Shown: positions 29,412 through 39,217, counted from the first letter of the stretch. The stretch is DNA of 55,708 nucleotides from Planctomycetota bacterium (GCA_024278955.1 JAJRSE010000060.1:1-55708), one strand, 5' to 3'. Translations and numbers: made by a program. The notes: generated from the letters alone by a model not told the origin.

Positions 29412-31964
29412 TTATGGATCAGTTGGAGGGCAACGGTCTAAGAAACCGTGGCCACATAGATCGGGATTACCCAGGGGCAGCTTGTAGAGCCAATCGGCAG
29501 CCTCATACAAAATGACTTCGTTAATGTCTGCCGAATGGGAAAGCAGGTCGCAGATGATGCGTTCGCGATTCCGACGTGAGGCAATGCGGTCGGCTGCGTG
29601 AAGAGTTCCCTGAGCCTCATAGAAAAAACTACGCGGACCGCGGTAGGTGGAACCGTGATTGTCCTCCAAGTCGGCAAAGCTATGTCGAAGGTAGGCATCT
29701 AACGGCTTGGGATCGGGCAGGCCACGCACTCCAAAAAGCACCGGCTCGGTCGACAGTCCCGAAAGATTTACCATTGCCATGCCTTCACCAATAGCGGGGA
29801 TGTGATTGATCGTCGACCAGATGCGTGAGTAGTCTCGACCGTTGGGTTTTCCGTTGGAGTCTAACAAAGTGTCGAGTTCATTTTTCACGGCGAGAATGGC
29901 CTGTTCGCGTAATGGCAATACGATGCGTGTACGGACCTCCGGAAAAGACTGCTCCAAATTTTCTAACAAGCGACGCACTCCAGCAGCGACCTCTCGGTTT
30001 CGCACATACCGCCAGCGGAACGGTGAACTTTCCTTTTGGCACTCGCCGCCCCATTCGCCCGTTTGCCAAGTGGTTATTTGCTCGACCAGCTCGGGATTTG
30101 CCGCCCAAGATTGAAGCACCGGATCGTTCGCGGCGGCAAGCGGAGCATAGGCACGATCGATTCCTAGCCAAGTACGGATTTTCTTCCCGCTCCGCTGGTA
30201 GTCAGCCAATGGTTGGATGCCCTCATCGCCGTCGGCCATGTAAGCTGCCAAGCTCACGTGCGATCGGGTGTTAATCAGAAGCTCATCGAAGGCAGGGAAA
30301 TCGAGCAGCGTTGCCATTTCTTTCACAACATTAGCGCGCATCGCGGGCCGATTCAGATCCATCATTTCAACCGACCAAGGCGACCCCAGATCGATCGCCA
30401 GTTGATGCTGCTTCAACAGTAGTCGCTCGGGCCCATCTAGCAATAGCTTTCGTGAATTTTCGGTTGCGTGAAACTCACCGTGGTCGCGGCCGGTCATGGG
30501 GATCCCAGCATCCTTGGTGAGTCCGTCTGGGTCGAGCGACTTATCCAAAACCCAGAACACATTTTCTCGGCCGAGGCGATTTCCAGCTATTGCAAACAAC
30601 TGCACAGGCTCGAAGGTAGGCAGATCAAGGGCCTCCTCGGCGGAGGGGTTGGAGAGAATCAGGTAACGGTAGTCTTGAGGCACCTGCAAGTTGGTGATTC
30701 TTACGCCACTGCCATGCTTCTCGACGCGAAACTCCGTGAGCACAAGTTGGTGCTGGTTAGCTTGTTGCTTGAATTCGCCGAAGGGGCGCAATCGAAACTG
30801 ACCATCGAGCTGTCGCTGAAGGACAAGTGAATCTTCTTGCAGAGGAGCGTAGTTGCTTGCAATAATGCGCAGGTTGTCGCGAGTCTTCTCGAATCGCTGC
30901 AAGAAGGAGTCTGCATTTTCTACGCCACGAATTTCGAGCGAGCCGAGCTGGCCGGCGCCCTCTTGGCCCATTCCACGCAAGAGGGTTCGATAATGGGCGA
31001 AGCAAGAATCTTCGGGATGGTAGTTCACCACGGGAGTCGCCATCGGCAAGAAACCCCAGAGGTATTTTCCGCTGTGATCGAACGTTGGAATCTCGTAGTA
31101 TTTGGTAAGCGCCGTCTCGAAGGGATGAAAGCTGGCCGTCAGCTTGATGCCATGTTCGTCGGCGCTCTTGGAAATCATCGGTCCAAAATTTCGCTGCAGC
31201 CGTAGCGCACACAATTGCCGAATCCACCCCCACGGAACGTGCAACCCCCAGTCCTTGTCCCTAATGCCCTTCTGTTTGAGAGAGGCAATTTGAGAGCTTA
31301 GTGTCTCGCTTTCGACCATCGCTCGAGCTTGTTTTTCGTAACGCTCCCAATCTTCGGTCGCGTAATTGGTCGGGTCACAGATATAAGGAAAAGGGCTTTG
31401 CCAAAGAATGAGTCGTTGGACCCCGTGCGCCTGGCAACGCCGAAAGTATTGATCAAAACCGCTCTTGGTAATCGGCCGCCAATGGCCATCACGCGAATTC
31501 ATGAAAATGCGAATCAAGTCGTCGCCGAAATCTGCCAGATAGGAGATCGGACGTTGCGGAGGCGCAGGCCGGACCGAAAGGTGTTGCGATTCGACCTGGC
31601 CATCCGGCAGATGGAGCGACACCTCCAACGTGAACTCAACGGGCGACATGTTGGGCTGCGACGTGATTTCAAGCTTTTCCTGTCGATTCAGCAGGATAGT
31701 GAGTCCCGAGAAATCTAGCCGTTCGCCCTGGGCTACGATTTTGCCATCGAGCTTAGCAGCGAACGAAATGCGCCAGCCACTCGGCAGCTCTTGTTCAAGG
31801 AAAGGCCAATCTCGCGTCCCGCCTTGGAGATAACAGAACGGTGCTTCGGTATTGCGATCAGAAAGAAAAGATTCCGCTGCTTGAGTTGAGCATTGAATAG
31901 CGAGACAGCATAGAAAAGTTCCTAGCGTTTGTATCAACGAGCCACTTCTCTGGGCAAGTTTCAT
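29412..31964 (-). CDS. Large secreted protein of unrecognised family
   Basis: The 850-residue product starts at the ATG at 31964, preceded by GGAAAGAG, and has a signal peptide (SLIQTLGTFLCCLAIQCSTQA). I do not recognise a family. Residues about 150-300 show alternating strands and helices with WRPITKSGFDQYFRRCQAHG and LILWQSPFPY, suggesting a TIM-barrel start; later sections contain KLTASFHPFE and a C-terminal region with many aromatic residues. It lies upstream of the symporter with a 131-base gap. A glycoside hydrolase-like role fits the context but is only a guess. Confidence 0.75.
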   Translation of the reverse strand: MKLAQRSGSLIQTLGTFLCCLAIQCSTQAAESFLSDRNTEAPFCYLQGGTRDWPFLEQELPSGWRISFAAKLDGKIVAQGERLDFSGLTILLNRQEKLEITSQPNMSPVEFTLEVSLHLPDGQVESQHLSVRPAPPQRPISYLADFGDDLIRIFMNSRDGHWRPITKSGFDQYFRRCQAHGVQRLILWQSPFPYICDPTNYATEDWERYEKQARAMVESETLSSQIASLKQKGIRDKDWGLHVPWGWIRQLCALRLQRNFGPMISKSADEHGIKLTASFHPFETALTKYYEIPTFDHSGKYLWGFLPMATPVVNYHPEDSCFAHYRTLLRGMGQEGAGQLGSLEIRGVENADSFLQRFEKTRDNLRIIASNYAPLQEDSLVLQRQLDGQFRLRPFGEFKQQANQHQLVLTEFRVEKHGSGVRITNLQVPQDYRYLILSNPSAEEALDLPTFEPVQLFAIAGNRLGRENVFWVLDKSLDPDGLTKDAGIPMTGRDHGEFHATENSRKLLLDGPERLLLKQHQLAIDLGSPWSVEMMDLNRPAMRANVVKEMATLLDFPAFDELLINTRSHVSLAAYMADGDEGIQPLADYQRSGKKIRTWLGIDRAYAPLAAANDPVLQSWAANPELVEQITTWQTGEWGGECQKESSPFRWRYVRNREVAAGVRRLLENLEQSFPEVRTRIVLPLREQAILAVKNELDTLLDSNGKPNGRDYSRIWSTINHIPAIGEGMAMVNLSGLSTEPVLFGVRGLPDPKPLDAYLRHSFADLEDNHGSTYRGPRSFFYEAQGTLHAADRIASRRNRERIICDLLSHSADINEVILYEAADWLYKLPLGNPDLCGHGFLDRCPPTDP

Positions 31965-32122
31965 CCGTTCTCTTTCCAGGAAAAAGCAAGTACTGGGATT
32001 TTGCAAAACGTTAAATCAACCCCAATTGGGCCATCGCACTAAGGCAAAACAAAGCCACTCGAAAGGACTGCATGTTTTTCAAACTCACGGTGGCAGGACC
32101 GTTACAACCCTGAGCTCACCAC

Positions 32123-34213
32123 CTATTCCATCCGGTACGGTTTTTCATTCCGATAGAGGTCGAGCCGGCTCTGGATTTCTTTTACTAGCATCTGATTACC
32201 TTTTGAACGGGCGAGTTCGAGAGCTTTCTCGGCAGTTGTGAGAGCCTCTGGAAATCGGCCTGCTTCAGCATAGGAGGCGGCCAATGTATCCAGTACGCCG
32301 GGTTGTGTCTCTCCATGGCCGCGTGCACATCGCTCAGCAAGCTCGACCGCCTCGGCACCGTTGCGTAATTGAGAGTCTGCGTGGGTCGCTAAGACCCAGG
32401 CCAGGTTGTTCGCGGCGGCGGCGTGGGTGGGATCAATCCGCAGGAGAATCCGGTATTCGGTGCATGCGTCAGCCTGCCTACCCTTCTGTTCAAGCAATAC
32501 TGCCAATCTAAAATGTGCGGATACAAAATCGGGTTTGATTGTCACGACGCGGGTGAGATGCTCGATCGCTTCATCCGTTTTCGCAAGTTTCCCAAGCATT
32601 ATGCCCAGATTGAAGTGAGCAACGACCTGGTTGGGGTCGAGGCGTATTGCGGTTCGGTATTCAGCCAAGGCCTCTTCAATACGCCCCAAACGCACCAGGG
32701 ATGCTCCGAGGATCGTATGCGCGGTAGCGACTCCTGGCTTGAGCTTCACCGCGTCTCGATAGTACTCGACCGCACGGTTCACGTCGTTTTGTTTTTCAAA
32801 AGATGTTCCCAGATCAGCAAGAAGGTACGGGTAGGCATGGTCTTGCAGCAATTGTTCATGATAACGGGCTACGATATCGGCTGCGTCCTTGAGATATCCG
32901 AGCCCCACAAGTTTGCGTCCTAGTCCAGCCAGACGAAAGATGGATGGTCGTGCAAACCAACGGCCGTGAAACGGGAGCGACGCAGCTAAGCGGTCCTCAT
33001 CGGACACATTCAGTTTCTTTATGTCTTCCAGAAGTCGATCAAGATTAACGGGGCCTTTGTAGATGGCTGCCAGTCGGCCGTCGCCATCAATCAGAAAACT
33101 TGTCGGCACGGGTAGCGGTCGACGAGTCTCCAGCACTTCGTCGTGCAGCATCTGGATTTTCTCCATCAACTCGCTCGTTGCCATCCCGGTGGCGAAAGAG
33201 AGTTTCAAACGAGACACCATCTGCTGGGCACTATGCGAATCGCCAGACTGATCTCCCAGTCCGTCGACCGATAATGCAACAAAACGCAAACCCGTTTTGG
33301 CAATTCTTTCATCGTCGCGGGAAAAATCCTTAAGTTCGATCAGACAAGGCTTGCACCAACTTGCCCAAAGATTTAATAAGACTGGCCCTTTTGTTCTTGT
33401 GCCATCGGTTTTGACGTCATGGTGATTCTCAAATACTAGCGCTGTGGCACCATCGAACGTCTCGTAAGGGAGTCGAGGTACTGGTATTCGCGAAGACGTG
33501 AAAACCTGCACTCGCTCGCTCGACGCTCTTTCGACTAACGGGGAGGGTCCAAAAGATTTTACTGAGGAACGAAGTGGGAAGAGTGTGGCACGGCCTGTAC
33601 CCTGCACAATCTTGTAGCGACGGTCGGCTTCGAGGTCGCCGAACTCTTCCGATTTACCACCTGGCCAATGCACGACCAGTCGCTCGACTAGTTTTGCATT
33701 CCCCAGTCCGAAGTGCAGCCACTTGCTCGACTGGGCCATGTAGCCATCTCCGGCATGTAGAGTTTTGATGAGGGACCGGTGCTGCGTGGCCGGATCGGTA
33801 ATGGTCGGGTCGGAATCGAGTTCCTTGACCATCACTTCCACACGCGCACCAATAGCATCACGATTGGACGTGGTTCCTTCCAGACGTACGGATAAAAAAT
33901 GATTTTCGGTTGGAACATCATTTCGCAGGAACCGGATCTGTGGGCCGTTGCGATTGTTGATCCAGATGTCCAAGTCTCCATCATGATCCCAATCGACCAA
34001 CGCCATCCCTCGACCATCATCAGGGAAATCAAAACCGCTGGCCGCCGAGACGTCTACGAATCTGGGTTGACCCGTGTTTAAGAAACAGCAGTTCCGTTCA
34101 TGGCCGCTCCACGAAACGCCTTGGCGGATCATGCTAAACAGCGAGGCGCTTGCAGAACTCCCACTTTCAGCGGACGCCGACATTGCCCTCGTGGCACCTC
34201 CTCCTTGCGGCAC
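32123..34213 (-). CDS. Downstream part of split FG-GAP/ASPIC-UnbV protein with thioredoxin-like and TPR domains
   Basis: In order this part has the seventh propeller motif DWDHDGDLDIWI (about residue 74), an ASPIC/UnbV segment (DAIGARVEVMV, LHAGDGYMAQSS, LVVHWPGGKSEEF), a TlpA-like redoxin with the active site WASWCKPC (Cys287, Cys290) and VPTSFLID, and TPR repeats from about 455 to 680. The frame is identical to that of the gene ending at 34235, with only a TGA and seven codons between. The GTG at 34213 is a nominal start. It is best read as the C-terminal half of one 1,368-residue protein made by reading the TGA as selenocysteine. Confidence 0.85.
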   Translation of the reverse strand: MPQGGGATRAMSASAESGSSASASLFSMIRQGVSWSGHERNCCFLNTGQPRFVDVSAASGFDFPDDGRGMALVDWDHDGDLDIWINNRNGPQIRFLRNDVPTENHFLSVRLEGTTSNRDAIGARVEVMVKELDSDPTITDPATQHRSLIKTLHAGDGYMAQSSKWLHFGLGNAKLVERLVVHWPGGKSEEFGDLEADRRYKIVQGTGRATLFPLRSSVKSFGPSPLVERASSERVQVFTSSRIPVPRLPYETFDGATALVFENHHDVKTDGTRTKGPVLLNLWASWCKPCLIELKDFSRDDERIAKTGLRFVALSVDGLGDQSGDSHSAQQMVSRLKLSFATGMATSELMEKIQMLHDEVLETRRPLPVPTSFLIDGDGRLAAIYKGPVNLDRLLEDIKKLNVSDEDRLAASLPFHGRWFARPSIFRLAGLGRKLVGLGYLKDAADIVARYHEQLLQDHAYPYLLADLGTSFEKQNDVNRAVEYYRDAVKLKPGVATAHTILGASLVRLGRIEEALAEYRTAIRLDPNQVVAHFNLGIMLGKLAKTDEAIEHLTRVVTIKPDFVSAHFRLAVLLEQKGRQADACTEYRILLRIDPTHAAAANNLAWVLATHADSQLRNGAEAVELAERCARGHGETQPGVLDTLAASYAEAGRFPEALTTAEKALELARSKGNQMLVKEIQSRLDLYRNEKPYRME

Positions 34214-34237
34214 GACCTGCCGCCAATAGAAACTTCA
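34207..34237 (-). promoter_or_regulatory. Candidate bacterial SECIS element at an in-frame TGA
   Basis: The TGA at 34237-34235 interrupts one continuous frame. On the coding strand 17 bases follow it, then the loop GGTCG closed by a perfect six-pair stem (GCGGCA with TGCCGC). In E. coli fdhF the equivalent loop begins 18 bases after the TGA and also holds GGTC on a GC stem. The protein context is GDL-TGA-SFYWRQVV. This placement and loop fit known bacterial selenocysteine insertion elements. No selA, selB, selC or selD gene is visible in the window. Confidence 0.65.
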
Positions 34238-36202
34238 CAAATCGCCCGGGCCTTCGCCGGTCATGTAACCGTTGGCCACCAGCAAATCTTCCCAGCCATC
34301 GTTATTGATATCTGCAAACAACGAGCTCCACGCCCAGCGGGCAATTTCTACGGCAGCGGTTGTACTTACTTCTCTGAACGACTGACCGCCCAAGTTCTCG
34401 TACAACGAATTCCCCTTGCCAAATCGCTGAAATGAATCGCGACTCGTTCCGCGCCCCTGGCCAACCCAGTTCGCCTGCCGTGTAATCCGGTTAGCCGCTG
34501 ACGAGAACATATTGCCGACGTACAGGTCCATGTACCCGTCGCGGTTGAAGTCTGCCCAACTGACAGACATTCCAGGGCCATAGTCGACCGCACCTGTCTG
34601 CTCGGCGACGTTCTCGAAATGCCTCGTCCCCTTTTTTGCCCCGGCATCATTTCGATAGAGGCAGTTCCTGCCGAAATCGTTGGCAATGTACAGATCCTGG
34701 TCGCCATCGTTATCGTAGTCCTCCCAGGCCGCAGCGAGGCTGAAGCGGCGGTTGTCGCTGTCTAAGCCGACATCCTGCGTCACGTCGTCGAAACGCCACT
34801 TGTTAGCCGCTGCACTGTCGAACTTGTTGAGGAACAGCCGATTTGCACCACCCACACTCCGCTCGTCGTATACCGAACCGGACCAAGTCGACTCGCCAAG
34901 TGAAGTTGCATCTTCGTCGTAGACACACGCATACAAGTCGAGATCACCATCGTTGTCAAAGTCGACAGCCGTAATCGACTGCACGTCCCTGTCCATCTCA
35001 GGCAAGTCGGCGGCGAAACGAAACTTGCCATGTCCATTGTTTTCCAACAATTTGAGCCCAAACTTCGTTGCCAAGACGAGGTCCTGGTCGCCATCGTTGT
35101 CCAAATCGACGAACAGCGAGGAGCGGGTTTCGTTCAGCCAATCGACATTCGCCTCGGCTGAAATGTCAGAGGCTGTGCCATCGGAGTTCTGTGCGTAAAG
35201 CCGGTTCGGTAGTCCTCCAGGTTGGCAAATGTACACGTCGTCTAATCCATCCCCGTTGACATCGCCAACCGCCATCCCGTTACGGCTGTAGATGTCGAAA
35301 TCGCCAAAGCGTTCGATCCTCTTGGTCCAGTGGTTAAGACCATAAGCTAACTGTTCTCGGTACGACCGGTTATGCCCCAAGATCGCCTGGGTCCGGTCGG
35401 CAAACCAGGTGCCTTGGCTGCCCTGCATCACCACTTCCTCGTAATCTTCGATACGGATCGACGCTAATCGAGGTGCCTCGTGATCGGAGAGAATCCAGCG
35501 ACAATGCCATGTCGCCTTCTGTTGAACCGAGCCTTCAGCGGAACGCCCACTGATTTGAAAGTAGGCGGTACTTTTGGCGATATCCGTCTCTACTTCCACT
35601 TGCACAATCTTGAATTTGTAACGCTGCTTCGTGGTTGATTTAAGAGGAATAGCAAGCAGGCGAAGCGCTTCGGCAAAACCTTCCACGCCAGAGACCGTGT
35701 TGACTTCACCCTGCTCCTTGGCCTCCTGCTCCTCGGCTCGGTCTGCTCGACGAACCACGATCGTTTCGTCTTGAAACACTTTGGTTAGCGAATGCGGGCG
35801 CAGAGGGCCGGTGCTGACATCAGGTACGACTAGCGAGGCAAGCTTGTCGGAATCAACCGCAGGAGATTCCACTATGAAGTTGCCAAAAATTTTGAGCTGC
35901 CGATCTATCGCATTACTAACTGCTTCACTTTCCCAACCATCCGTGCGTGGGTCGATCAACTTCGGGGCATTGTCAGCGGGCACTTGCGCATCGACAGCGG
36001 TCACTTGATTGATGGTTTGATCTGGCGTGGAGCCATCATCAGAGGGCTCCACGGTCTCTGTCGATTCATTCAGGCCCTTGTCTGGCGATTCTGTTGAACA
36101 GGAGAGCGAAATGAGGATCGCAAAACATACCACCGCACGTTGCAAGGTTCGTAACCAGACCGACCGGGATGGCGGTGATATTTTGCAGATAAAACTATTC
36201 AT
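34235..36202 (-). CDS. Upstream part of split FG-GAP/ASPIC-UnbV protein, candidate selenoprotein
   Basis: A hydrophobic leader ending LISLSCSTES suggests export, perhaps as a lipoprotein. After about 250 residues with no clear domain there are six FG-GAP/VCBS calcium-binding motifs: DVNGDGLDDVYI, DLDNDGDQDLVL, DFDNDGDLDLYA, DYDNDGDQDLYI, DFNRDGYMDLYV and DINNDGWEDLLV. The frame stops at a TGA just after GEGPGDL, before the seventh motif needed to close a seven-bladed propeller, which lies downstream in the same frame. The ATG at 36202 is used; a GTG at 36229 with TAGG upstream is possible. Confidence 0.88.
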   Translation of the reverse strand: MNSFICKISPPSRSVWLRTLQRAVVCFAILISLSCSTESPDKGLNESTETVEPSDDGSTPDQTINQVTAVDAQVPADNAPKLIDPRTDGWESEAVSNAIDRQLKIFGNFIVESPAVDSDKLASLVVPDVSTGPLRPHSLTKVFQDETIVVRRADRAEEQEAKEQGEVNTVSGVEGFAEALRLLAIPLKSTTKQRYKFKIVQVEVETDIAKSTAYFQISGRSAEGSVQQKATWHCRWILSDHEAPRLASIRIEDYEEVVMQGSQGTWFADRTQAILGHNRSYREQLAYGLNHWTKRIERFGDFDIYSRNGMAVGDVNGDGLDDVYICQPGGLPNRLYAQNSDGTASDISAEANVDWLNETRSSLFVDLDNDGDQDLVLATKFGLKLLENNGHGKFRFAADLPEMDRDVQSITAVDFDNDGDLDLYACVYDEDATSLGESTWSGSVYDERSVGGANRLFLNKFDSAAANKWRFDDVTQDVGLDSDNRRFSLAAAWEDYDNDGDQDLYIANDFGRNCLYRNDAGAKKGTRHFENVAEQTGAVDYGPGMSVSWADFNRDGYMDLYVGNMFSSAANRITRQANWVGQGRGTSRDSFQRFGKGNSLYENLGGQSFREVSTTAAVEIARWAWSSLFADINNDGWEDLLVANGYMTGEGPGDL

Positions 36203-36311
36203 TTGGACAACGGGGCCGCGAAAAAGCACCCCGACCTATATAACATTCCGATACCAGATCGATTTAGTGGCTTCATAATCAATTGCCTCCACGTTGCCCA
36301 AAGCACTAGCG

Positions 36312-37319
36312 TCAATCCAAATTCAAAACCAAACCATCTTCACGGTTGCCCATCGCATTAAAGGTGACCAACTCGATGTCATAATTAATCTGCGTCACAT
36401 GGCCATCGGCGAAAACGGCGTTAAAAATGCCTGGGTGGGGACCGCCAAAGTGAAAACCAAAACCGAGCAGCGGTGGACCACCCTGTGCCACGTCCGGGCC
36501 TGGCTGGTAGCCAGTGTAGCGCATAATATCGGGGTCCCAACCATCAGTCCAACCGATGTCGTCGTGCCAGTCTCCTAACTCGTACCTATCGATGAGGAGT
36601 CGTTTTTCACCAACCACCATCGTATTCGAAAGGCCATCGGTGATATCCTTCGATTTACAGGCCGGTCCTATCCCCGTCCGAGCAATCACCCCCTGATAAT
36701 CAACAGGATACCTTTGGCCTTCGTAGAAAATGGTTTTTCTAGCACCTCGAGTCACGTCGCCGTGAACGGTGCCTTGCCAGAACCACGGGCTAAAACTGGG
36801 AAGTAGAGGGTCCAGTATGTTGGCCGGTGTGGCACCGGCGTAGTCGTTCAACGCACAGCCTTGAGTGCAGTCCTCGGCCGACGCTCTTCCCGTAGTCCGA
36901 ATAGTCTCCCCTCGTTTCGACGGACAAAAATAGAGCGACACGGGCGTGGCACGGACCTGTAGGTCGCGATGCAAGTCACCTGCGCCGTAACCTTTTGAGA
37001 TATCCTGCAAGTTCGCATTTTCAACGTACGGCAGAATCTGCACCATCCAGCCGTAGCCCTTGCTAAAACCCGTCTCTACGCCACCTCGATCGTGCCACGG
37101 TTCCGTGCCGCCGGTTGGGAATTCTCCTCGGGCATCCTCGTGATTGAGCATTGCTACGCCCATCTGCTTGAGTTTGTTGACACATTGCATTCGCCGAGCT
37201 GCCTCGCGAGCCGCTTGAATAGCAGGCAACAACAGGCCAACGAGGACTCCAATGATCGCAATCACGACAAGTAATTCAACAAGAGTAAAACCCAATCGAC
37301 AATTTTTGGTCTTATTCAT
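36312..37319 (-). CDS. DUF1559 prepilin-type protein
   Basis: The 335-residue protein has the type IV prepilin-like N-terminus [19 protein letters not shown] with the Glu at +5 after the cleavage glycine, then the [20 protein letters not shown] helix. It ends in the DUF1559 closing motif with FHFGGPHPGIFNAVFADGHV. Such proteins are abundant in planctomycetes and may form pseudopilus-like surface structures. It follows a very similar gene (37430-38491) with a comparable leader, so the pair is a tandem duplication. Confidence 0.93.
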   Translation of the reverse strand: MNKTKNCRLGFTLVELLVVIAIIGVLVGLLLPAIQAAREAARRMQCVNKLKQMGVAMLNHEDARGEFPTGGTEPWHDRGGVETGFSKGYGWMVQILPYVENANLQDISKGYGAGDLHRDLQVRATPVSLYFCPSKRGETIRTTGRASAEDCTQGCALNDYAGATPANILDPLLPSFSPWFWQGTVHGDVTRGARKTIFYEGQRYPVDYQGVIARTGIGPACKSKDITDGLSNTMVVGEKRLLIDRYELGDWHDDIGWTDGWDPDIMRYTGYQPGPDVAQGGPPLLGFGFHFGGPHPGIFNAVFADGHVTQINYDIELVTFNAMGNREDGLVLNLD

Positions 37320-37429
37320 GATTGATTCCCTTGGCAGGTTGGGCGAATTTGTAGGATTAAAAAAGGAAGCGAATCCGTGTCGTGTTTATCTGCGTGCATG
37401 AGCGTTTTTTTCTGTGAACGGTTACCAAA

Positions 37430-38491
37430 TCATTCAGAACTGACTCTACCATCAGAGCGATTGGCGTTGTTCCGATGGACTTGGAGATCGATGTCGTAAC
37501 CCAACGATCTGACACTTCCATCGCAATAGGCCGCATGCCAGGCACTAGGGTGTGCGCTGCCGAAGATGTCCCTTCCATCTCTGTCCGACTCGTCTCCAGT
37601 GGATCCTAGCCCCTGCCCATCAGGCCGCGGCAGTCTGTTAGCGGAGCGAAAATTGTCATTATTCGCTCCGGTACACCAAGTTTCGTTGTCGGCGGTGTGC
37701 TCTCCGGTCTCATAATGGTCGGAGTTCAGGTTGCGTTCGCCGCAAAAGTAGGTGTTGCTTGTCCCGTCGCTAATGTGGCGAATGGCAATTTCACTCCGCT
37801 GAAAGCTGAGACCCGAAAAGACTTTGCCAGTCGGGTTGCCAGAGAAGTTGAGCTCAGTGCCTAGAGTATCTGCCGTTTCCCAGATTGAGCCACCCCCTCT
37901 CTGCTGCCCTGTCAGAGCCGCTTGCAAGCTGCCCGGGCCTCTAACATCAAAACCGCTAACATCCCCAGCATTCGCTCCGTAATCGCTACGACCGAGCAAC
38001 AAACCACTGTCGACCGGCAGGCAATTTGACGCACCAGCCGTAACTCCAGCAGTAAACGTGCCGGATCGCCGCGAGGGGCAATTAATCACGTTGACCGGCT
38101 GTTGAAGCAACTCCAAGGCACCTTGCAGTTGTGCCGCTTCATGGACATTCGGATTTCCGTCCGATGGCAGGGAGTGCTTCGCTCCCTCTTCGATGAATGG
38201 CAGAAGATTGTAAATCCAACCTCCAGGTTGATCTTTGCCCGAGCCTCGATCCGCATCGCCAACCCACTCACTCCCCCAGCCCCCAGTAGGGTAATGTCCG
38301 GTAGTGCTTTCGTGATTCATGGCACCGAGAGCAAGCTGCTTGAGATTGTTCTTACACGAATTGCGCCGAGCAGCTTCCCGCGCCGCCTGAACAGCCGGCA
38401 ACAGCAAGGCAACCAGAACACCGATGATCGCAATGACTACCAATAACTCAACCAAAGTAAAACCCAATCGACAATTTTTAGGGTTATTCAT
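37430..38491 (-). CDS. DUF1559 prepilin-type protein
   Basis: The 353-residue product starts [19 protein letters not shown] and continues with [20 protein letters not shown] and the C-terminal [16 protein letters not shown] of the family. The first 50 residues are nearly identical to those of the next gene downstream. The ATG at 38491 matches that gene; another ATG lies four codons upstream. A prepilin peptidase, not in this window, would be required for processing. Confidence 0.92.
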   Translation of the reverse strand: MNNPKNCRLGFTLVELLVVIAIIGVLVALLLPAVQAAREAARRNSCKNNLKQLALGAMNHESTTGHYPTGGWGSEWVGDADRGSGKDQPGGWIYNLLPFIEEGAKHSLPSDGNPNVHEAAQLQGALELLQQPVNVINCPSRRSGTFTAGVTAGASNCLPVDSGLLLGRSDYGANAGDVSGFDVRGPGSLQAALTGQQRGGGSIWETADTLGTELNFSGNPTGKVFSGLSFQRSEIAIRHISDGTSNTYFCGERNLNSDHYETGEHTADNETWCTGANNDNFRSANRLPRPDGQGLGSTGDESDRDGRDIFGSAHPSAWHAAYCDGSVRSLGYDIDLQVHRNNANRSDGRVSSE

Positions 38492-38560
38492 AACTGATCT
38501 CATTCCCTTGGATAGGTGGAGGAAGTTGTAGGGTTAAAAAAAGGAAGCAGGTCCGTGTCG

Positions 38561-39058
38561 TTATTTGGCCGTTAAAAGGGATTGAAGCTCTGTGTCGTCG
38601 ACTTCTCGACTCCGTGCTAATTCAGAGACAATCAGCCTAGTCCCATTGGCCCCGGTTTTTTCATACGCCACCAAATTACGCGATTGATCGCGAGAACTGA
38701 CTTTGCCGTAGCGGACTACATAGGGCTCGCCATCGCGAGGCGAGGTCAGCAGCTCGCCAGAATCTACTGGCTCAGCCCCGCGCTCAGCCAATTTGCGGTT
38801 AACATATTCGAGGAAAGCACCTTCATCAGCCGGCTGCTTGCCGCCATGGTCCGCCCGATACAATTGATACCACTTGCCGACGTTTTCGATCGCCATCAGC
38901 GATTCAACCGAGGGCGGATCGTTGCTACCTTCACCGCAACCGGTCAGCAGCATAATGGCGACCAAAACCAACGAAACCGACCTAAGAGCAGTAGCGGTGG
39001 TGGTCGTGCGTATGTGTGCGTTCCTAGACGCCATCGAGATTTCGAATTTCTCAGTCAC
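38561..39058 (-). CDS. Small lipoprotein of unknown function
   Basis: The 165-residue product has a clear lipobox, LLTGC, after a hydrophobic stretch (residues about 27-41). The mature part is hydrophilic with MAIENVGKWYQLYRAD and SPRDGEPYVVRYGKV. Proteins of this kind often sit next to DUF1559 genes in planctomycetes, as here (gap 69 bases). The GTG at 39058 has AAGGAA at good spacing; an ATG at 39034 is the alternative. Confidence 0.8.
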   Translation of the reverse strand: MTEKFEISMASRNAHIRTTTTATALRSVSLVLVAIMLLTGCGEGSNDPPSVESLMAIENVGKWYQLYRADHGGKQPADEGAFLEYVNRKLAERGAEPVDSGELLTSPRDGEPYVVRYGKVSSRDQSRNLVAYEKTGANGTRLIVSELARSREVDDTELQSLLTAK

Positions 39059-39217
39059 CGTAAGTTCCTTCCCCCGGGTTTTCCTATTTGTAGGTACTTA
39101 AAATTGTTTCAGGTTCGTATTATTGCCAGTCGTAGGAGTTTCGCGCGGTCCCCCCGCCAGACAAACTGGTGGGGGTCTCAACTGACAGAGTTAAATTATC
39201 CGCACTGTTTTACATAA

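Noticed and set aside
26548..37425. CTGTGAACGGTTAC occurring near 26550 and 37410
   Set aside because: A 14-base match is expected by chance in 55 kb and the surroundings do not align.
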